Assembly: GCF_016909185.1 (NCBI RefSeq)
Contig: NZ_JAFBFH010000021.1
Location: 1 to 64,000 of the forward strand
Source: Siminovitchia thermophila
GTDB taxonomy: Bacteria > Bacillota > Bacilli > Bacillales > Bacillaceae_C
Reading direction: 5' to 3'
Length of the DNA stretch: 64,000 bases
Below are positions 1 to 8,026 of this stretch, one piece after another. Every line of letters starts with the position of its first letter. Position 1 is the stretch's first letter. A program made the translations under genes and the position numbers. Below the pieces are notes generated by a model. That model was not told where the DNA came from, did no database searches, and saw nothing but the letters and a program-made list of their open reading frames with translations.

Positions 1-41
1 AGAATACTTCTTTTACATAAGTATAAAAAAATTGGAAGTCA

Positions 42-82
42 TGTTGGGTAGGGTGAGATTCCATCTCACTCCACCCCAACAT
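42..82. terminator. Imperfect hairpin near the left edge
   Basis: A long imperfect inverted repeat has arms starting TGTTGGG and ending CCCCAACA around a short loop, with GGGTGAGA pairing to TCTCACTCC. No T-run follows on the + strand, so it could be a terminator of an upstream gene, an att-proximal structure or a protein site. Nothing else is recognisable in bases 1-190. Confidence 0.4.
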
Positions 83-193
83 TTGACATAGAACCAAAAA
101 GACAACGGTATTTCATGTGGATTTTATAAAGATTTGTCTCTTTAGATATGCTCAATCAAAGATTTTTCCTATACTATACCTTTACCGGTTATG

Positions 194-222
194 TTGACAT
201 GTTTTTGTGCATATTATATAAT
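194..222 (+). promoter_or_regulatory. Perfect SigA promoter of the Abi gene
   Basis: TTGACA at 194-199 and TATAAT at 217-222 are separated by exactly 17 bases, the full vegetative consensus. Transcription should start near 229, just before the hairpin at 238-262. Confidence 0.85.
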
Positions 223-228
223 GATCTT

Positions 229-270
229 AGCGATCAGGCCCAGATCCTTACGAGGACTGGGCTATTTTTA
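229..270 (+). ncRNA. Short hairpin RNA or leader terminator upstream of the Abi gene
   Basis: GCCCAG (238-243) pairs with CTGGGC (257-262), and TCC with GGA inside, giving about nine pairs with one bulged A; TATTTTTA follows. Starting from the promoter at 194-222 this would be a very short RNA ending before the Abi start codon. It may be an attenuator or a separate small RNA controlling the toxin-like gene. The function is inferred from structure and position. Confidence 0.5.
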
Positions 271-285
271 TGGAGATGAAGACGT

Positions 286-1251
286 TTGAAACCTTTTAAA
301 ACTCATAGACAACAATTGGGAATCTTACGTGACCGTGGTTTAGAAGTTAAAAATGGATCAACAGCATTGAGAATACTCGAAAAAGAAGGATATTATGCTT
401 TGATAAATGGGTATAAGGATCTTTTTCTTAAATTAGATACTCAAGGTAAACCACTTGATCCAGAGGAATATAAAAAAGGTACAACCTTTGATGAAATATA
501 TCAGCTTTATTCTTTTGATCGAAGTTTGAGAAACTTAATATTAGAATATATATTAATGTTTGAAAGTAGTATTAAAGCAAAAATTTCTTATCGTTTTTCG
601 GAGAAGTATAAAGAACAGCATGCTTATTTAGTATTGAAGAATTATACTCGTAATCCTGATCAATTAAAAAACGTACTTGATTTAATATCAACAATTTCAA
701 ATACTATATCAAAAAAAGGTAAAGCAAAAGGTGAGAATCCAATAAAACATTATTTGGATTTTCATGATGGTGTTCCGCTATGGGTTTTAGTAAATTATTT
801 AACATTAGGCAACATCAATTATTTTTACATGTGTCTCACTGATAGTTTACAGAACACTATCGCTAAGGACTTTGCAATAAACTTTAATAGAGATTACCAA
901 CAAAATTGCCAAATAACACCGGCTATAATTTTGGATGTACTAAAAATGGCGAATTTCTTTAGAAATGTATGTGCTCATGAAGAAAGAATGTATAGCTTTA
1001 GTGTACACAACCCACCCAGAAACGCTCAAATTGGAAAAATATTAGGCATTCCACGAAATCATATAAATAATGGAAGGTTGTTTACCTTGATAACGTTCCT
1101 TAAACTTGTTTTACCTAGAAAAGATCATAAGCAACTCATTAAAGAAATTAAACTGCTCTTTAATGAATATGAAAATAAATTTTCATCTGTAAGCTTCGAT
1201 GATATTCTTTTTAAAATGGGCTTTCGGTATAATTGGGAAACGAGATTTTAG
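286..1251 (+). CDS. Abi_2 family abortive-infection protein (AbiD/AbiF type, HEPN)
   Basis: The 321-residue protein has the layout of Abi_2 (PF07751) phage-defence proteins: an N-terminal region ending in an EGYYALINGYK motif and a helical C-terminal half with the HEPN signature R-x4-H (R226 to H231, RNVCAH), the presumed RNase active site. Such proteins abort phage infection by attacking RNA. The TTG start at 286 is set by GGAG at 272-275. It is driven alone by the promoter at 194-222 and ends before a terminator, facing the integrase gene. It may be ICE cargo or flanking chromosomal DNA; the window does not settle this. Assignment is from motif and overall similarity. Confidence 0.85.
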   Translation: MKPFKTHRQQLGILRDRGLEVKNGSTALRILEKEGYYALINGYKDLFLKLDTQGKPLDPEEYKKGTTFDEIYQLYSFDRSLRNLILEYILMFESSIKAKISYRFSEKYKEQHAYLVLKNYTRNPDQLKNVLDLISTISNTISKKGKAKGENPIKHYLDFHDGVPLWVLVNYLTLGNINYFYMCLTDSLQNTIAKDFAINFNRDYQQNCQITPAIILDVLKMANFFRNVCAHEERMYSFSVHNPPRNAQIGKILGIPRNHINNGRLFTLITFLKLVLPRKDHKQLIKEIKLLFNEYENKFSSVSFDDILFKMGFRYNWETRF

Positions 1252-1267
1252 TATCAATATATAGGTT

Positions 1268-1302
1268 TAAAAAAGACCCTCATAAAAATGGTGGTCTTTT
1301 TT
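1268..1302 (+). terminator. Terminator of the Abi gene
   Basis: AAAAAAGACC pairs with GGTCTTTTTTT around a short loop and ends in a T-run directly after the stop codon. Confidence 0.75.
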
Positions 1303-1310
1303 TAGAATAT

Positions 1311-1341
1311 ACCCGTTTTGAACGATTGTTTCAAAACGGGT
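1311..1341. repeat. Perfect 12-bp inverted repeat between Abi and integrase genes
   Basis: ACCCGTTTTGAA (1311-1322) and TTCAAAACGGGT (1330-1341) are exact inverse copies around a 7-base loop. The position just beyond the 3' end of the integrase gene, where ICE ends often lie, makes an integrase arm site or att region possible; a terminator is the alternative. Confidence 0.5.
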
Positions 1342-1400
1342 TGGTTTCATTTTGCGAATGGTTTTGAAGGTTTTCTGAAGCTTCATTATCGTGTTGTTTT

Positions 1401-2609
1401 CTACGTTTCGATATTTATAACCTGATCCATTAACTGACTAAATCGTTCTGCATCTTTTTCTCGAACTGGTTTAGTAATATGCAGATATATCCTTTTAGTG
1501 ATTTCGTCATTTGCATGTCCTAACCTTTTCATAATTCGTTCTAATTCCACTCCTGCTTCTGCCAATAAAGAGGTATGCGTATGACGAAAAGCATGTGGAG
1601 ACAAATGCTGATTCATATTTGCGATTCGGAGAATTCGGTTCATTCGATGTTGTACAAATTTAATGTAATGTGGATACCCCGGATATTTATTGCTATTAAC
1701 AAAAATAAAATCTTCGTCGTGATAATCTTCTCCCGTAGCTTCTTTCAATTGCTCGTTATAAGAAATGACATTTTGTAAAGCGTCGTAGACGACCGGTGCA
1801 ATATCAATGGTTCTTCTCGATGTTTTGTTTTTAGTAGTCACCAGCTTATAATCCTTTATAATATTCTTTGGGTTATAAAGTGTTTTAGAAATCTTTAGAA
1901 AGTAAGTCCCTTCTTCTTCGAATACATCTGTTGTTTTTAAAGCACACAATTCTCCTAATCTCAATCCGGTATATGCCAATGTAAGAAAAATTTCATAGTC
2001 ATGAAGAAGACCATGATCTTTACAGGTTTTCAGGAAATTAGACAATTCATTCTTTTCCATATAATTAGGTAGCTTTTCTTCATTTTCGATTTCTTCAACT
2101 GTTTTCGTATATCTTGGAAAGTAGCTGTAGCGTGTTGGGTCTTCTTTAATAATCTCCAATTCAACCGCCTTTTCGAAAATCATTTTTCCGGTAATATAGA
2201 TTCCTTCCAATGTGCTTTCAGAGAACCGTTTTTTCATATCGTTAATTGCATCTTGGAACATCTTTAGGGTAATATCTTCAATCGAAATATGTCTAAAATA
2301 GTGTTGCCAATTATTGATTTCATTTTTCCTAATCCTAATAGTTCCCGGTTTTACAGCTCGTTGATTTTGATAAATATCTAGCCACATATTGCAAAAATCA
2401 TAAAAAGATTTGTTGTCTCCTTGAAAAATACTCCCCTTACCTTTGATTTCCTTCTCCAATTCATAAGCCATTTCCTGTGCTTCTCGCTTAGTTTTAAAAC
2501 CCTGCCGGCTTGTCTGTTTTCGTTTTCCTGTGATTGGGTCTTTTCCATTATCAATTACAAACCTCCAAAACACCCCGTTTTTTGTTTGGTATTTGTAAAA
2601 TGATGCCAC
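1401..2609 (-). CDS. int: Tyrosine recombinase, ICE integrase
   Basis: This protein catalyses integration and excision of the element. It has the three parts of phage/ICE integrases: an N-terminal arm-binding domain with the FxTKxEA motif, a SAM-like core-binding domain, and a catalytic domain. Numbered from an upstream ATG at 2633, the catalytic residues are R225 (TGLRLGEL), H347-x2-R350 (HAFR), H373 (LGH) and Y383. I prefer the GTG at 2609 (402 residues, beginning ASFYKYQ) because a GAAAGGAG site lies about 11 bases upstream of it, whereas the ATG at 2633 has its nearest ribosome site some 20 bases away. The gene lies outermost in a leftward unit with the ImmA-like gene, as in ICEBs1. Confidence 0.92.
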   Translation of the reverse strand: MASFYKYQTKNGVFWRFVIDNGKDPITGKRKQTSRQGFKTKREAQEMAYELEKEIKGKGSIFQGDNKSFYDFCNMWLDIYQNQRAVKPGTIRIRKNEINNWQHYFRHISIEDITLKMFQDAINDMKKRFSESTLEGIYITGKMIFEKAVELEIIKEDPTRYSYFPRYTKTVEEIENEEKLPNYMEKNELSNFLKTCKDHGLLHDYEIFLTLAYTGLRLGELCALKTTDVFEEEGTYFLKISKTLYNPKNIIKDYKLVTTKNKTSRRTIDIAPVVYDALQNVISYNEQLKEATGEDYHDEDFIFVNSNKYPGYPHYIKFVQHRMNRILRIANMNQHLSPHAFRHTHTSLLAEAGVELERIMKRLGHANDEITKRIYLHITKPVREKDAERFSQLMDQVINIET

Positions 2610-2704
2610 TCCTTCGATTTCTCCTTTCAGCATTCAAAATATTTGTTTCGATTCCCTCCTTTCATACTTAGTCCTAAAAAGATTTGTGCGGTATTGCTTA
2701 TTAG

Positions 2705-3154
2705 TTAAGATGCACAGTGTAATTGTAGGCGCAATTCAGCAAAATCATATTCAACATGGAACACCCTTGAAATTTCATGTATGATTTCTTCCCTTGTCAT
2801 AGTTTGGGCGCATAAAGATAATTGGTTCATAAGAAATTTTGGTACACAAAAATACAAATGGAAGTTGTGCAATTCTCTAGTTGCTTTACCTTCCAAAAAC
2901 ATTTGGTAACAAGCGTAAACAGCCATGCTTCTTCCAAAGTCCTGCCAAAGATCATGCTTGCTTTGCTCTTGGTTTAAGTAAATTCTCCACTCCCCACCAA
3001 GATTGTTAAGTTCGGTCGGGTAATTATAAAAGTGTATATGTAATCCTAATTTTTCTGAAATATCTAAGATGACTTCTTCCACTGATGCATCTTTCAATTG
3101 TTCCCACCGATGAATGTTGATGTCAGAATAAATGTTTTTAATGAAATTATGCAT
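2705..3154 (-). CDS. ImmA/IrrE-like protein lacking the metalloprotease motif
   Basis: Size (149 residues), position between integrase and repressor, and the pattern of an N-terminal segment followed by GGEWRIYLN and a helix point to the ImmA/IrrE family, which cleaves ImmR-type repressors to induce ICEs. The expected HExxH zinc site is absent: the corresponding helix reads HDLWQDFGRSMA. It is therefore either an inactive relative or a regulator working by binding. The ATG at 3154 is chosen because GGGAGG lies 10 bases upstream; an earlier ATG at 3181 lacks such a site. Family assignment is moderate. Confidence 0.5.
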   Translation of the reverse strand: MHNFIKNIYSDINIHRWEQLKDASVEEVILDISEKLGLHIHFYNYPTELNNLGGEWRIYLNQEQSKHDLWQDFGRSMAVYACYQMFLEGKATRELHNFHLYFCVPKFLMNQLSLCAQTMTREEIIHEISRVFHVEYDFAELRLQLHCAS

Positions 3155-3181
3155 AATGCTTTTTCCTCCCATCTTGTTCAT

Positions 3182-3378
3182 AGTTGCTATAGATATAAAT
3201 TAAAGACACAGCAGCCAACTTGAAGGAATTACTAGGATGTATCGCTGCCCGGCTGGCCGTATCGAAGCCCTAAACCAATCAACGGATTCCCTCACCTTCT
3301 AATATTTTCCATATATAACAATGACTATTATACCATGACAAATTCCACGAAACACACGTTCTATTAAAAGGCATTTTT
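3182..3378 (-). other. GC-rich leader of the leftward int operon
   Basis: No gene is seen here. A leftward -10 (TATAAT, complement of 3327-3332) with a weak -35 would give a leader of about 165 bases. It contains a GC-rich patch around 3243-3275 with the repeated word CGATAC and short complementary blocks (GGCC, GGGC), so it may fold. Confidence 0.35.
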
Positions 3379-3422
3379 AATACCTACCGATAGGTAGATA
3401 TAAAAACCGTCCGGTAGGTATT
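3379..3422. promoter_or_regulatory. Inverted repeat, probable operator
   Basis: AATACCTACCG (3379-3389) and CGGTAGGTATT (3412-3422) are perfect inverse copies 22 bases apart, and TACCTACCGATAGGTA at 3381-3396 forms a second nested palindrome. It lies downstream of the repressor gene and upstream of the leftward -10, so it may control int/immA-like transcription. Confidence 0.5.
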
Positions 3423-3500
3423 CAGATTTGAATTCTAAACGCGTTTTAAAATCTCTATATTTTAACCAAAAACAAAAAATGTTTGTTTATCTCTTTTTAT

Positions 3501-3878
3501 TTATTTATCGTCTCTTTTTTCACCTTTAATCAAATTCCACATAGTCCGTAATTTTTCTAAATCTTCTTGGTCAGACTTAGAAAGATCTATAAACCATCTT
3601 TTTAAATTAGGATCGCTTATCGCTTTTAAAAATTCTTCTTCTTCTTCATTCCTGTGCGCAGAAGTAGGCTTGCTTGTAATACCTAAAAGGTAATCAGTGG
3701 AAACATCGTAAAGCTCGGCTATTTTGGCGATCATGTCGTTATCTGGTGTCCGTAACCCGTATTCCCAATTTGCATAAGTCGATAAAGTATTGACGTTCAA
3801 TTTCTTTGCAACATGGGTCTTGGACCAACTTTTACTTTCGCGTAACGCTTTTAACTTTTCCGAGAGATTATTTTTCAT
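3501..3878 (-). CDS. XRE-family repressor, ImmR-like
   Basis: The 125-residue protein has an N-terminal HTH_3 domain (residues about 5-65, LKALRESKSWSKTHVAKKL to DVSTDYLLG) and an acidic C-terminal oligomerisation region, as in phage and ICE repressors such as ImmR. It would hold the rightward operon off by binding the twin palindromes at 4019-4045 and probably controls itself from the same divergent region. Start ATG at 3878 follows AAAGGTG. Placement opposite a Cro-like gene is the classic lysogeny-switch layout. Confidence 0.85.
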   Translation of the reverse strand: MKNNLSEKLKALRESKSWSKTHVAKKLNVNTLSTYANWEYGLRTPDNDMIAKIAELYDVSTDYLLGITSKPTSAHRNEEEEEFLKAISDPNLKRWFIDLSKSDQEDLEKLRTMWNLIKGEKRDDK

Positions 3879-4001
3879 TAATACACACCTTTTCCCTCAA
3901 ATTATAAAAAAATAAAGAAACGGACTTCCAAACATTTATAAATATATTAACACACTTACACAAAATATGAAAGTTTTTTCACGATTTGACAAATAGTTAG
4001 G

Positions 4002-4031
4002 TTGACATACACGATGTGAGTAAGTTACTAT
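4002..4031 (+). promoter_or_regulatory. Rightward early promoter
   Basis: TTGACA at 4002-4007 is followed after 17-18 bases by TTACTA/TACTAT (4025-4031). The -10 overlaps the first palindromic operator, fitting repression by the adjacent XRE protein. Confidence 0.65.
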
Positions 4032-4045
4032 GTTGGTAAGTTACC
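4019..4045. promoter_or_regulatory. Twin 11-bp palindromic operators
   Basis: AGTAAGTTACT (4019-4029) and GGTAAGTTACC (4035-4045) are each perfect palindromes around a central G, with centres 16 bp apart. They cover the -10 and start region of the rightward promoter and are the best candidates for repressor binding. Confidence 0.7.
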
Positions 4046-4073
4046 CGTAACGTGTATAAATAATGAAAGGCTG

Positions 4074-4370
4074 TTGAAAGATGTAATCATGAATCTAATG
4101 AACTATAACATTAATCGACTGAAACGAATTAGGATTGAAAAAGGAATATCCCAAACGTATATGGCGCGTAGGTTAGGATACAAAACACCTTCTGGATATG
4201 CCAATATTGAAAGCGGAAAAATAAAATTAACACTTGAAACAGCTTTAATGATTTCAGAGATTATTGAAGTGGATTTTCACGTCCTTTTTTTGACTAAAAC
4301 ATACACATATTGTGTACAATTTTTCTTTAAAATATACACACCTTGTAAATATTCATTTAAAGGTAACTAA
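4074..4370 (+). CDS. Cro-like XRE-family regulator
   Basis: The 98-residue protein has one HTH_3 domain (NINRLKRIRIEKGISQTYMA onward, ending in a SGYANIESGKI recognition helix and a LTLETALMISEII helix). It is the first gene of the rightward unit and diverges from the repressor, so it probably acts as the opposing switch protein. The TTG at 4074 has AAAGG close by; an ATG at 4089 is possible. The last 25 residues are hydrophobic and unlike the family, and overlap a TACACATATTGTGTA palindrome at 4302-4316, so the functional end may be shorter. Confidence 0.7.
   Translation: MKDVIMNLMNYNINRLKRIRIEKGISQTYMARRLGYKTPSGYANIESGKIKLTLETALMISEIIEVDFHVLFLTKTYTYCVQFFFKIYTPCKYSFKGN
4302..4316. promoter_or_regulatory. 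Palindrome TACACATATTGTGTA
   Basis: A 15-bp perfect palindrome (6-3-6) lies inside the 3' end of the Cro-like gene, just upstream of the Xis-like gene. GTGTAG/CTACAC elements of similar character recur at 33457 and 38424-38459. Confidence 0.4.
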
Positions 4371-4384
4371 GGAGGAGGAAAATC

Positions 4385-4660
4385 ATGAGTTCTATGTTAG
4401 ATCATTTGAAATCGGAATTGATGAAAGAAGAGTTAAAAGCACTTTTCAAAGAAGCATATGAACTCGGTATTCAAGATTCTAAAAAGCAATACAAATACCC
4501 GTTGCTACTGACTAAAAAAGATTTGGCAGAAATATTTCAAGTAAAGGAAGCCACAGTCAACAAAATTGTCGGAAGAAGAGGGTTTCCGAAAGCTCGTTTT
4601 GTTTCAGCCAGGTATCCAAGGGATGAAGTTTTTAAGTGGATGGAAGAAAACAGCGTTTGA
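4385..4660 (+). CDS. xis: Excisionase-like helix-turn-helix protein
   Basis: The 91-residue protein has an N-terminal helix and a MerR-like winged-helix (HTH_17) domain from about residue 42: LTKKDLAEIFQVKEATVNKI, then GFPKARF and the wing PRDEVFKWMEE. This is the standard architecture of excisionases and recombination directionality factors. It is preceded by a very strong site (AAGGAGGAGG) and sits just after the switch genes, matching xis in ICEBs1-like elements. An excision role is inferred from position. Confidence 0.7.
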   Translation: MSSMLDHLKSELMKEELKALFKEAYELGIQDSKKQYKYPLLLTKKDLAEIFQVKEATVNKIVGRRGFPKARFVSARYPRDEVFKWMEENSV

Positions 4661-4754
4661 AACTCGGTTACATAAAGAGAGTCGTCTGCAAGGAACCTAT
4701 GAAACTATTTTTCGTTCCTATACATAAGAGCATAAACACTAAAAGAAAGGATGG

Positions 4755-5729
4755 TTGGAAATGGGATCTTTCTTTGTCTTGCAGGTTCATACAGGATTTG
4801 AAATTGAAGCCAAAGAAATGTTGCAGAGTGTTTTGGCAAGAACTAACAACAGAACAGTCAAATGTATCTATGCAATGGAAAAAGTGGAGTCCGTCTATCA
4901 GGCAAGTGAAGACTTAGAAGAGCTTACTGAACTCGACCGCGATGAAATATCTGAACATCTTCACGCGAAACGATTGCAAGCGGGATTGTCAAACCTTCGC
5001 CATGCTTGCGAAGCCATGAAAAGGTACGAGGATGCAGATACGCTCGTACTTCTTGACTCCTACCGAGAAAACATCCGCACACTTACGAAGCAACTGAAAG
5101 AATTGCGTAAGGGAAGCAAGCGGATCGGGTCGGTCCTAAATGGTTATATTCTCATTGAAACTCATGAAAATATAAGCCGTTTTCCTAGTGACTTATTGCA
5201 CATCATTTATAGCATCCCAAAGATCATTGGACTGCCAAGTAAAAACAATGTACCGCAAGAAGAAGTGGATTCCTTTTTCACACAAATCGATATTTCGCCT
5301 GAAATTGAAATCGAATTGGACGAGTTTTCTGACGTTGAGGAAGATGAACAAGTAAAACACGAACTAATCGAACAAGCAAACGAGGTTATCGGAAGCCCAA
5401 AAGAAAAATGGTTGCTGAACAGACTGGATAATTACAGGAAACCTATCGAGAAAGAAATCGAAGATATACTTTCCGAATATAGCCAAAGACAAAAAGAGAA
5501 GTGGACAGGTAATCCCATCCACTCAAAAATACAATCTATAAATGTTTCAGTGCGGCAAAGGAAAAAGCGTATCCGAATGCCACTATCCCTTTTTGAGACT
5601 GTTTATCCCAATACCTCAATTCCTTCGAAACAGAACGTGTTTGTGATGGAAGACCGCCATCTTTTCTTGGAACGATTGAAAGATTTGCTCTGTGAATCTA
5701 CCGAGAAAGGGTGTGTGTATCATGAATGA
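4755..5729 (+). CDS. NusG paralogue, probable processive antiterminator
   Basis: The ends of a NusG N-terminal (NGN) domain are visible but split. FFVLQVHTGFEIEAKEML occupies residues 6-23, and GSVLNGYILIE followed by LLHIIYSIPKIIGL and VPQEEVDSFF lies around residues 125-170. About 100 residues, mostly charged helix, are inserted between them. A KOW domain is not recognisable in the acidic C-terminal half. Specialised NusG paralogues such as LoaP act on RNA polymerase to read through terminators in long operons. Its position at the head of a very long rightward gene series with many internal terminators supports that role. TTG at 4755 or ATG at 4761 could start it. It overlaps the next gene by 8 bases (ATGAATGA). 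Confidence 0.6.
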   Translation: MEMGSFFVLQVHTGFEIEAKEMLQSVLARTNNRTVKCIYAMEKVESVYQASEDLEELTELDRDEISEHLHAKRLQAGLSNLRHACEAMKRYEDADTLVLLDSYRENIRTLTKQLKELRKGSKRIGSVLNGYILIETHENISRFPSDLLHIIYSIPKIIGLPSKNNVPQEEVDSFFTQIDISPEIEIELDEFSDVEEDEQVKHELIEQANEVIGSPKEKWLLNRLDNYRKPIEKEIEDILSEYSQRQKEKWTGNPIHSKIQSINVSVRQRKKRIRMPLSLFETVYPNTSIPSKQNVFVMEDRHLFLERLKDLLCESTEKGCVYHE

Positions 5730-7971
5730 AGAACAAGCTCTCATGCCTGAATCACATTTAGGTACTCTAAAAGACGTGGTTTTCAGGCAAGAAGACTTTT
5801 TGATTGGTTATATGGAAACAGATAAACGAGAACGTATCAAAATAAAAGGTAGTCTGTACGGCGTGGAAAAAGGCGAAGAAATAGCAATCAAAGGAAAATG
5901 GGAAACTCATCCTAAATATGGAAGGCAATTCGCAGTTGAAACATGGGAACGACCTATTCCACAGACAAAAGAACAAGTCATCGCTTTTTTAGCTTCCCCT
6001 CTTGTGAAAGGTTGTGGCCCTAAGCAAGCGGTCATGATTTATGAAAAGTTAGGGGAAAATGCTATCGACATCATAAGTGGAGAAGGGGAATCATGCCTGG
6101 AAGGAATCAAGGGTATTGGTCCAAAAAGGCGAAACAAGATTGTGGAAAGTGTTCGTTCCACATTCGAGGTTCAAAAAGTTATTAGTGAATTGCTCGTATA
6201 CGGCATTACGGCGGAAGTAGCCATGAAAGCTTATAAGGAATTTGGTCCGAATGCCGCTGCGATCATACTGGAAAATCCATATGAATTGATAAAACTCGAC
6301 AATATCGGCTTCCTTAAAGCCGATGAAATTGCAAGGAAAATCGGGATACTTCCGATTTCGAGTTTCCGAATTGATGCTTGCATGGAATTCGTCTTAACAA
6401 AGACATGTTATAGTTCCGGGCATTGCTATGTGGAAGAACATGAATTGTTCAAGCAAGTCGAACTTGCCCTTAATCATCATTCCACAGGGGATGATATTGT
6501 CACAATGGAAGAAATTGAACAAAGCGTTCTTCGTCTCGACGGGGACACCATTGTCATCGACGAAGACGGTAGTATTTATCCAAAACGATTATTCAATTAT
6601 GAAAAAAGCTTAGCCCGGAAACTTTCAAGATTGAGAGGTTCGCGGGGTGGCGAAGCCATGTCTTTTTTGGAAAAACAGATTACGACATACCAAAAAAAGA
6701 ATCGAATCATCCTTGCAGAAAAGCAACGTGAAGCCGTCAAACGGCTGTTTTTTGAGCAGATGCTCATTTTGACCGGGGGACCCGGAACAGGCAAGACGAC
6801 TGTCGTTAAGGCAATGATTGATGTATTTAAATCCGTCTATCCGAAAGCACAAATAGCACTTGCTGCCCCTACCGGAAGAGCAAGCCGAAAGCTTTCAGAT
6901 GTCACTGGACAAGAAGCAAAAACAATCCATAGTTTGATTGGATACCGTCCCGGAGACAAGGCTGAATACAACAACGATAACAAACTCCCTGCAAACTTTC
7001 TTGTAGTGGATGAAGTGTCGATGGTGGACCTTCACCTAATGCACCTGCTCCTTCAAGCCGTCGAAAATGATACAAAAATTCTGCTTGTTGGGGATACAGA
7101 CCAGTTGCCGTCAGTAAGTCCTGGTAATGTCTTAGCTGATATGATTCAAGCCGGTATACCAACAGTCCGACTTACTGATGTGTTCCGGCAGGCAGAGGAA
7201 AGTCAAATTGTAACCAATGCTCACCGAATCAATAAAGGGAAACCGTTGTTGATTGATACGACTAAGAACGATTTCTATTTCATTCGGAATGATCAGCCAG
7301 AACATATCGCGCAGCTCATTGTTTTGAGCGTTGTCCGTTTTATGAACCTTGGATATGACTTATCTGACATTATGGTATTAAGCCCAATGAAGAAAGGTCC
7401 TGTCGGAACAATCGTATTGAATCAAATGTTGCGAGATACGATCAATCCAAAAACCGCCTATACAAATGAATGGAAAATTGGGGACCGGGTTTTTCGTGTC
7501 GGGGATAAAATCCTTCAAAAGAAGAACAATCGAGACAAGGATGTATACAACGGTGACATCGGCATTATTCGTGCCATCGACAAATATTTCGACACGGAGT
7601 TAAATGAACACATCCAAATCCTTACTGCTAATTTTGGCGGCAGGAACGTGACTTATAAGCGTGAGGACTTGGATCAAATTGAACTCGGTTACGCTATTAC
7701 GATACACAAGTCACAAGGTGGAGAAGCCCCTATTGTCATCATTCCTATGACTACAAGCCATTACATTATGCTTGCACGGAATCTTGTGTACACGGGTCTG
7801 ACGAGAGCGAAGGAAAAGGCGGTCTTCATTGGAACGGACAAAGCAATGAATATGGCAATCGCGAACGATAAAATCACAAAACGCAATAGTCGATTATCGG
7901 AACGGATCATAGCAGAAATCCATTATAACGATCGCTATAAGGAAAACGAAAGGGTCAACGAATTCCGTTGA
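5722..7971 (+). CDS. RecD2-like SF1B DNA helicase
   Basis: This 749-residue protein is an ATP-dependent 5'-3' DNA helicase of the RecD2/TraA-like family, probably unwinding element DNA during replication or transfer. The N-terminal third has an OB-like segment and helix-hairpin-helix repeats (GIKGIGPKRRNKI, LDNIGFLKADEIA). The helicase core has Walker A GGPGTGKTT (K358), Walker B VVDEVSMVD, motif III GDTDQLPSVSPG, and C-terminal motifs IHKSQGGE and VYTGLTRAKE. The start at 5722 follows GAAAGGGTG and overlaps the NusG paralogue, implying translational coupling. Length matches bacterial RecD2. Confidence 0.88.
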   Translation: MNEEQALMPESHLGTLKDVVFRQEDFLIGYMETDKRERIKIKGSLYGVEKGEEIAIKGKWETHPKYGRQFAVETWERPIPQTKEQVIAFLASPLVKGCGPKQAVMIYEKLGENAIDIISGEGESCLEGIKGIGPKRRNKIVESVRSTFEVQKVISELLVYGITAEVAMKAYKEFGPNAAAIILENPYELIKLDNIGFLKADEIARKIGILPISSFRIDACMEFVLTKTCYSSGHCYVEEHELFKQVELALNHHSTGDDIVTMEEIEQSVLRLDGDTIVIDEDGSIYPKRLFNYEKSLARKLSRLRGSRGGEAMSFLEKQITTYQKKNRIILAEKQREAVKRLFFEQMLILTGGPGTGKTTVVKAMIDVFKSVYPKAQIALAAPTGRASRKLSDVTGQEAKTIHSLIGYRPGDKAEYNNDNKLPANFLVVDEVSMVDLHLMHLLLQAVENDTKILLVGDTDQLPSVSPGNVLADMIQAGIPTVRLTDVFRQAEESQIVTNAHRINKGKPLLIDTTKNDFYFIRNDQPEHIAQLIVLSVVRFMNLGYDLSDIMVLSPMKKGPVGTIVLNQMLRDTINPKTAYTNEWKIGDRVFRVGDKILQKKNNRDKDVYNGDIGIIRAIDKYFDTELNEHIQILTANFGGRNVTYKREDLDQIELGYAITIHKSQGGEAPIVIIPMTTSHYIMLARNLVYTGLTRAKEKAVFIGTDKAMNMAIANDKITKRNSRLSERIIAEIHYNDRYKENERVNEFR

Positions 7972-8026
7972 TTCCTTTTTATTGTGCGTTATGGAATACA
8001 CACAGGGGATACAGAGGTGGAAACGA

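Noticed and set aside
4636-4917. Frame of 93 codons between the Xis-like gene and the NusG paralogue
   Set aside because: It overlaps both genes in another frame; the NusG-like frame has clear homology and a ribosome site.
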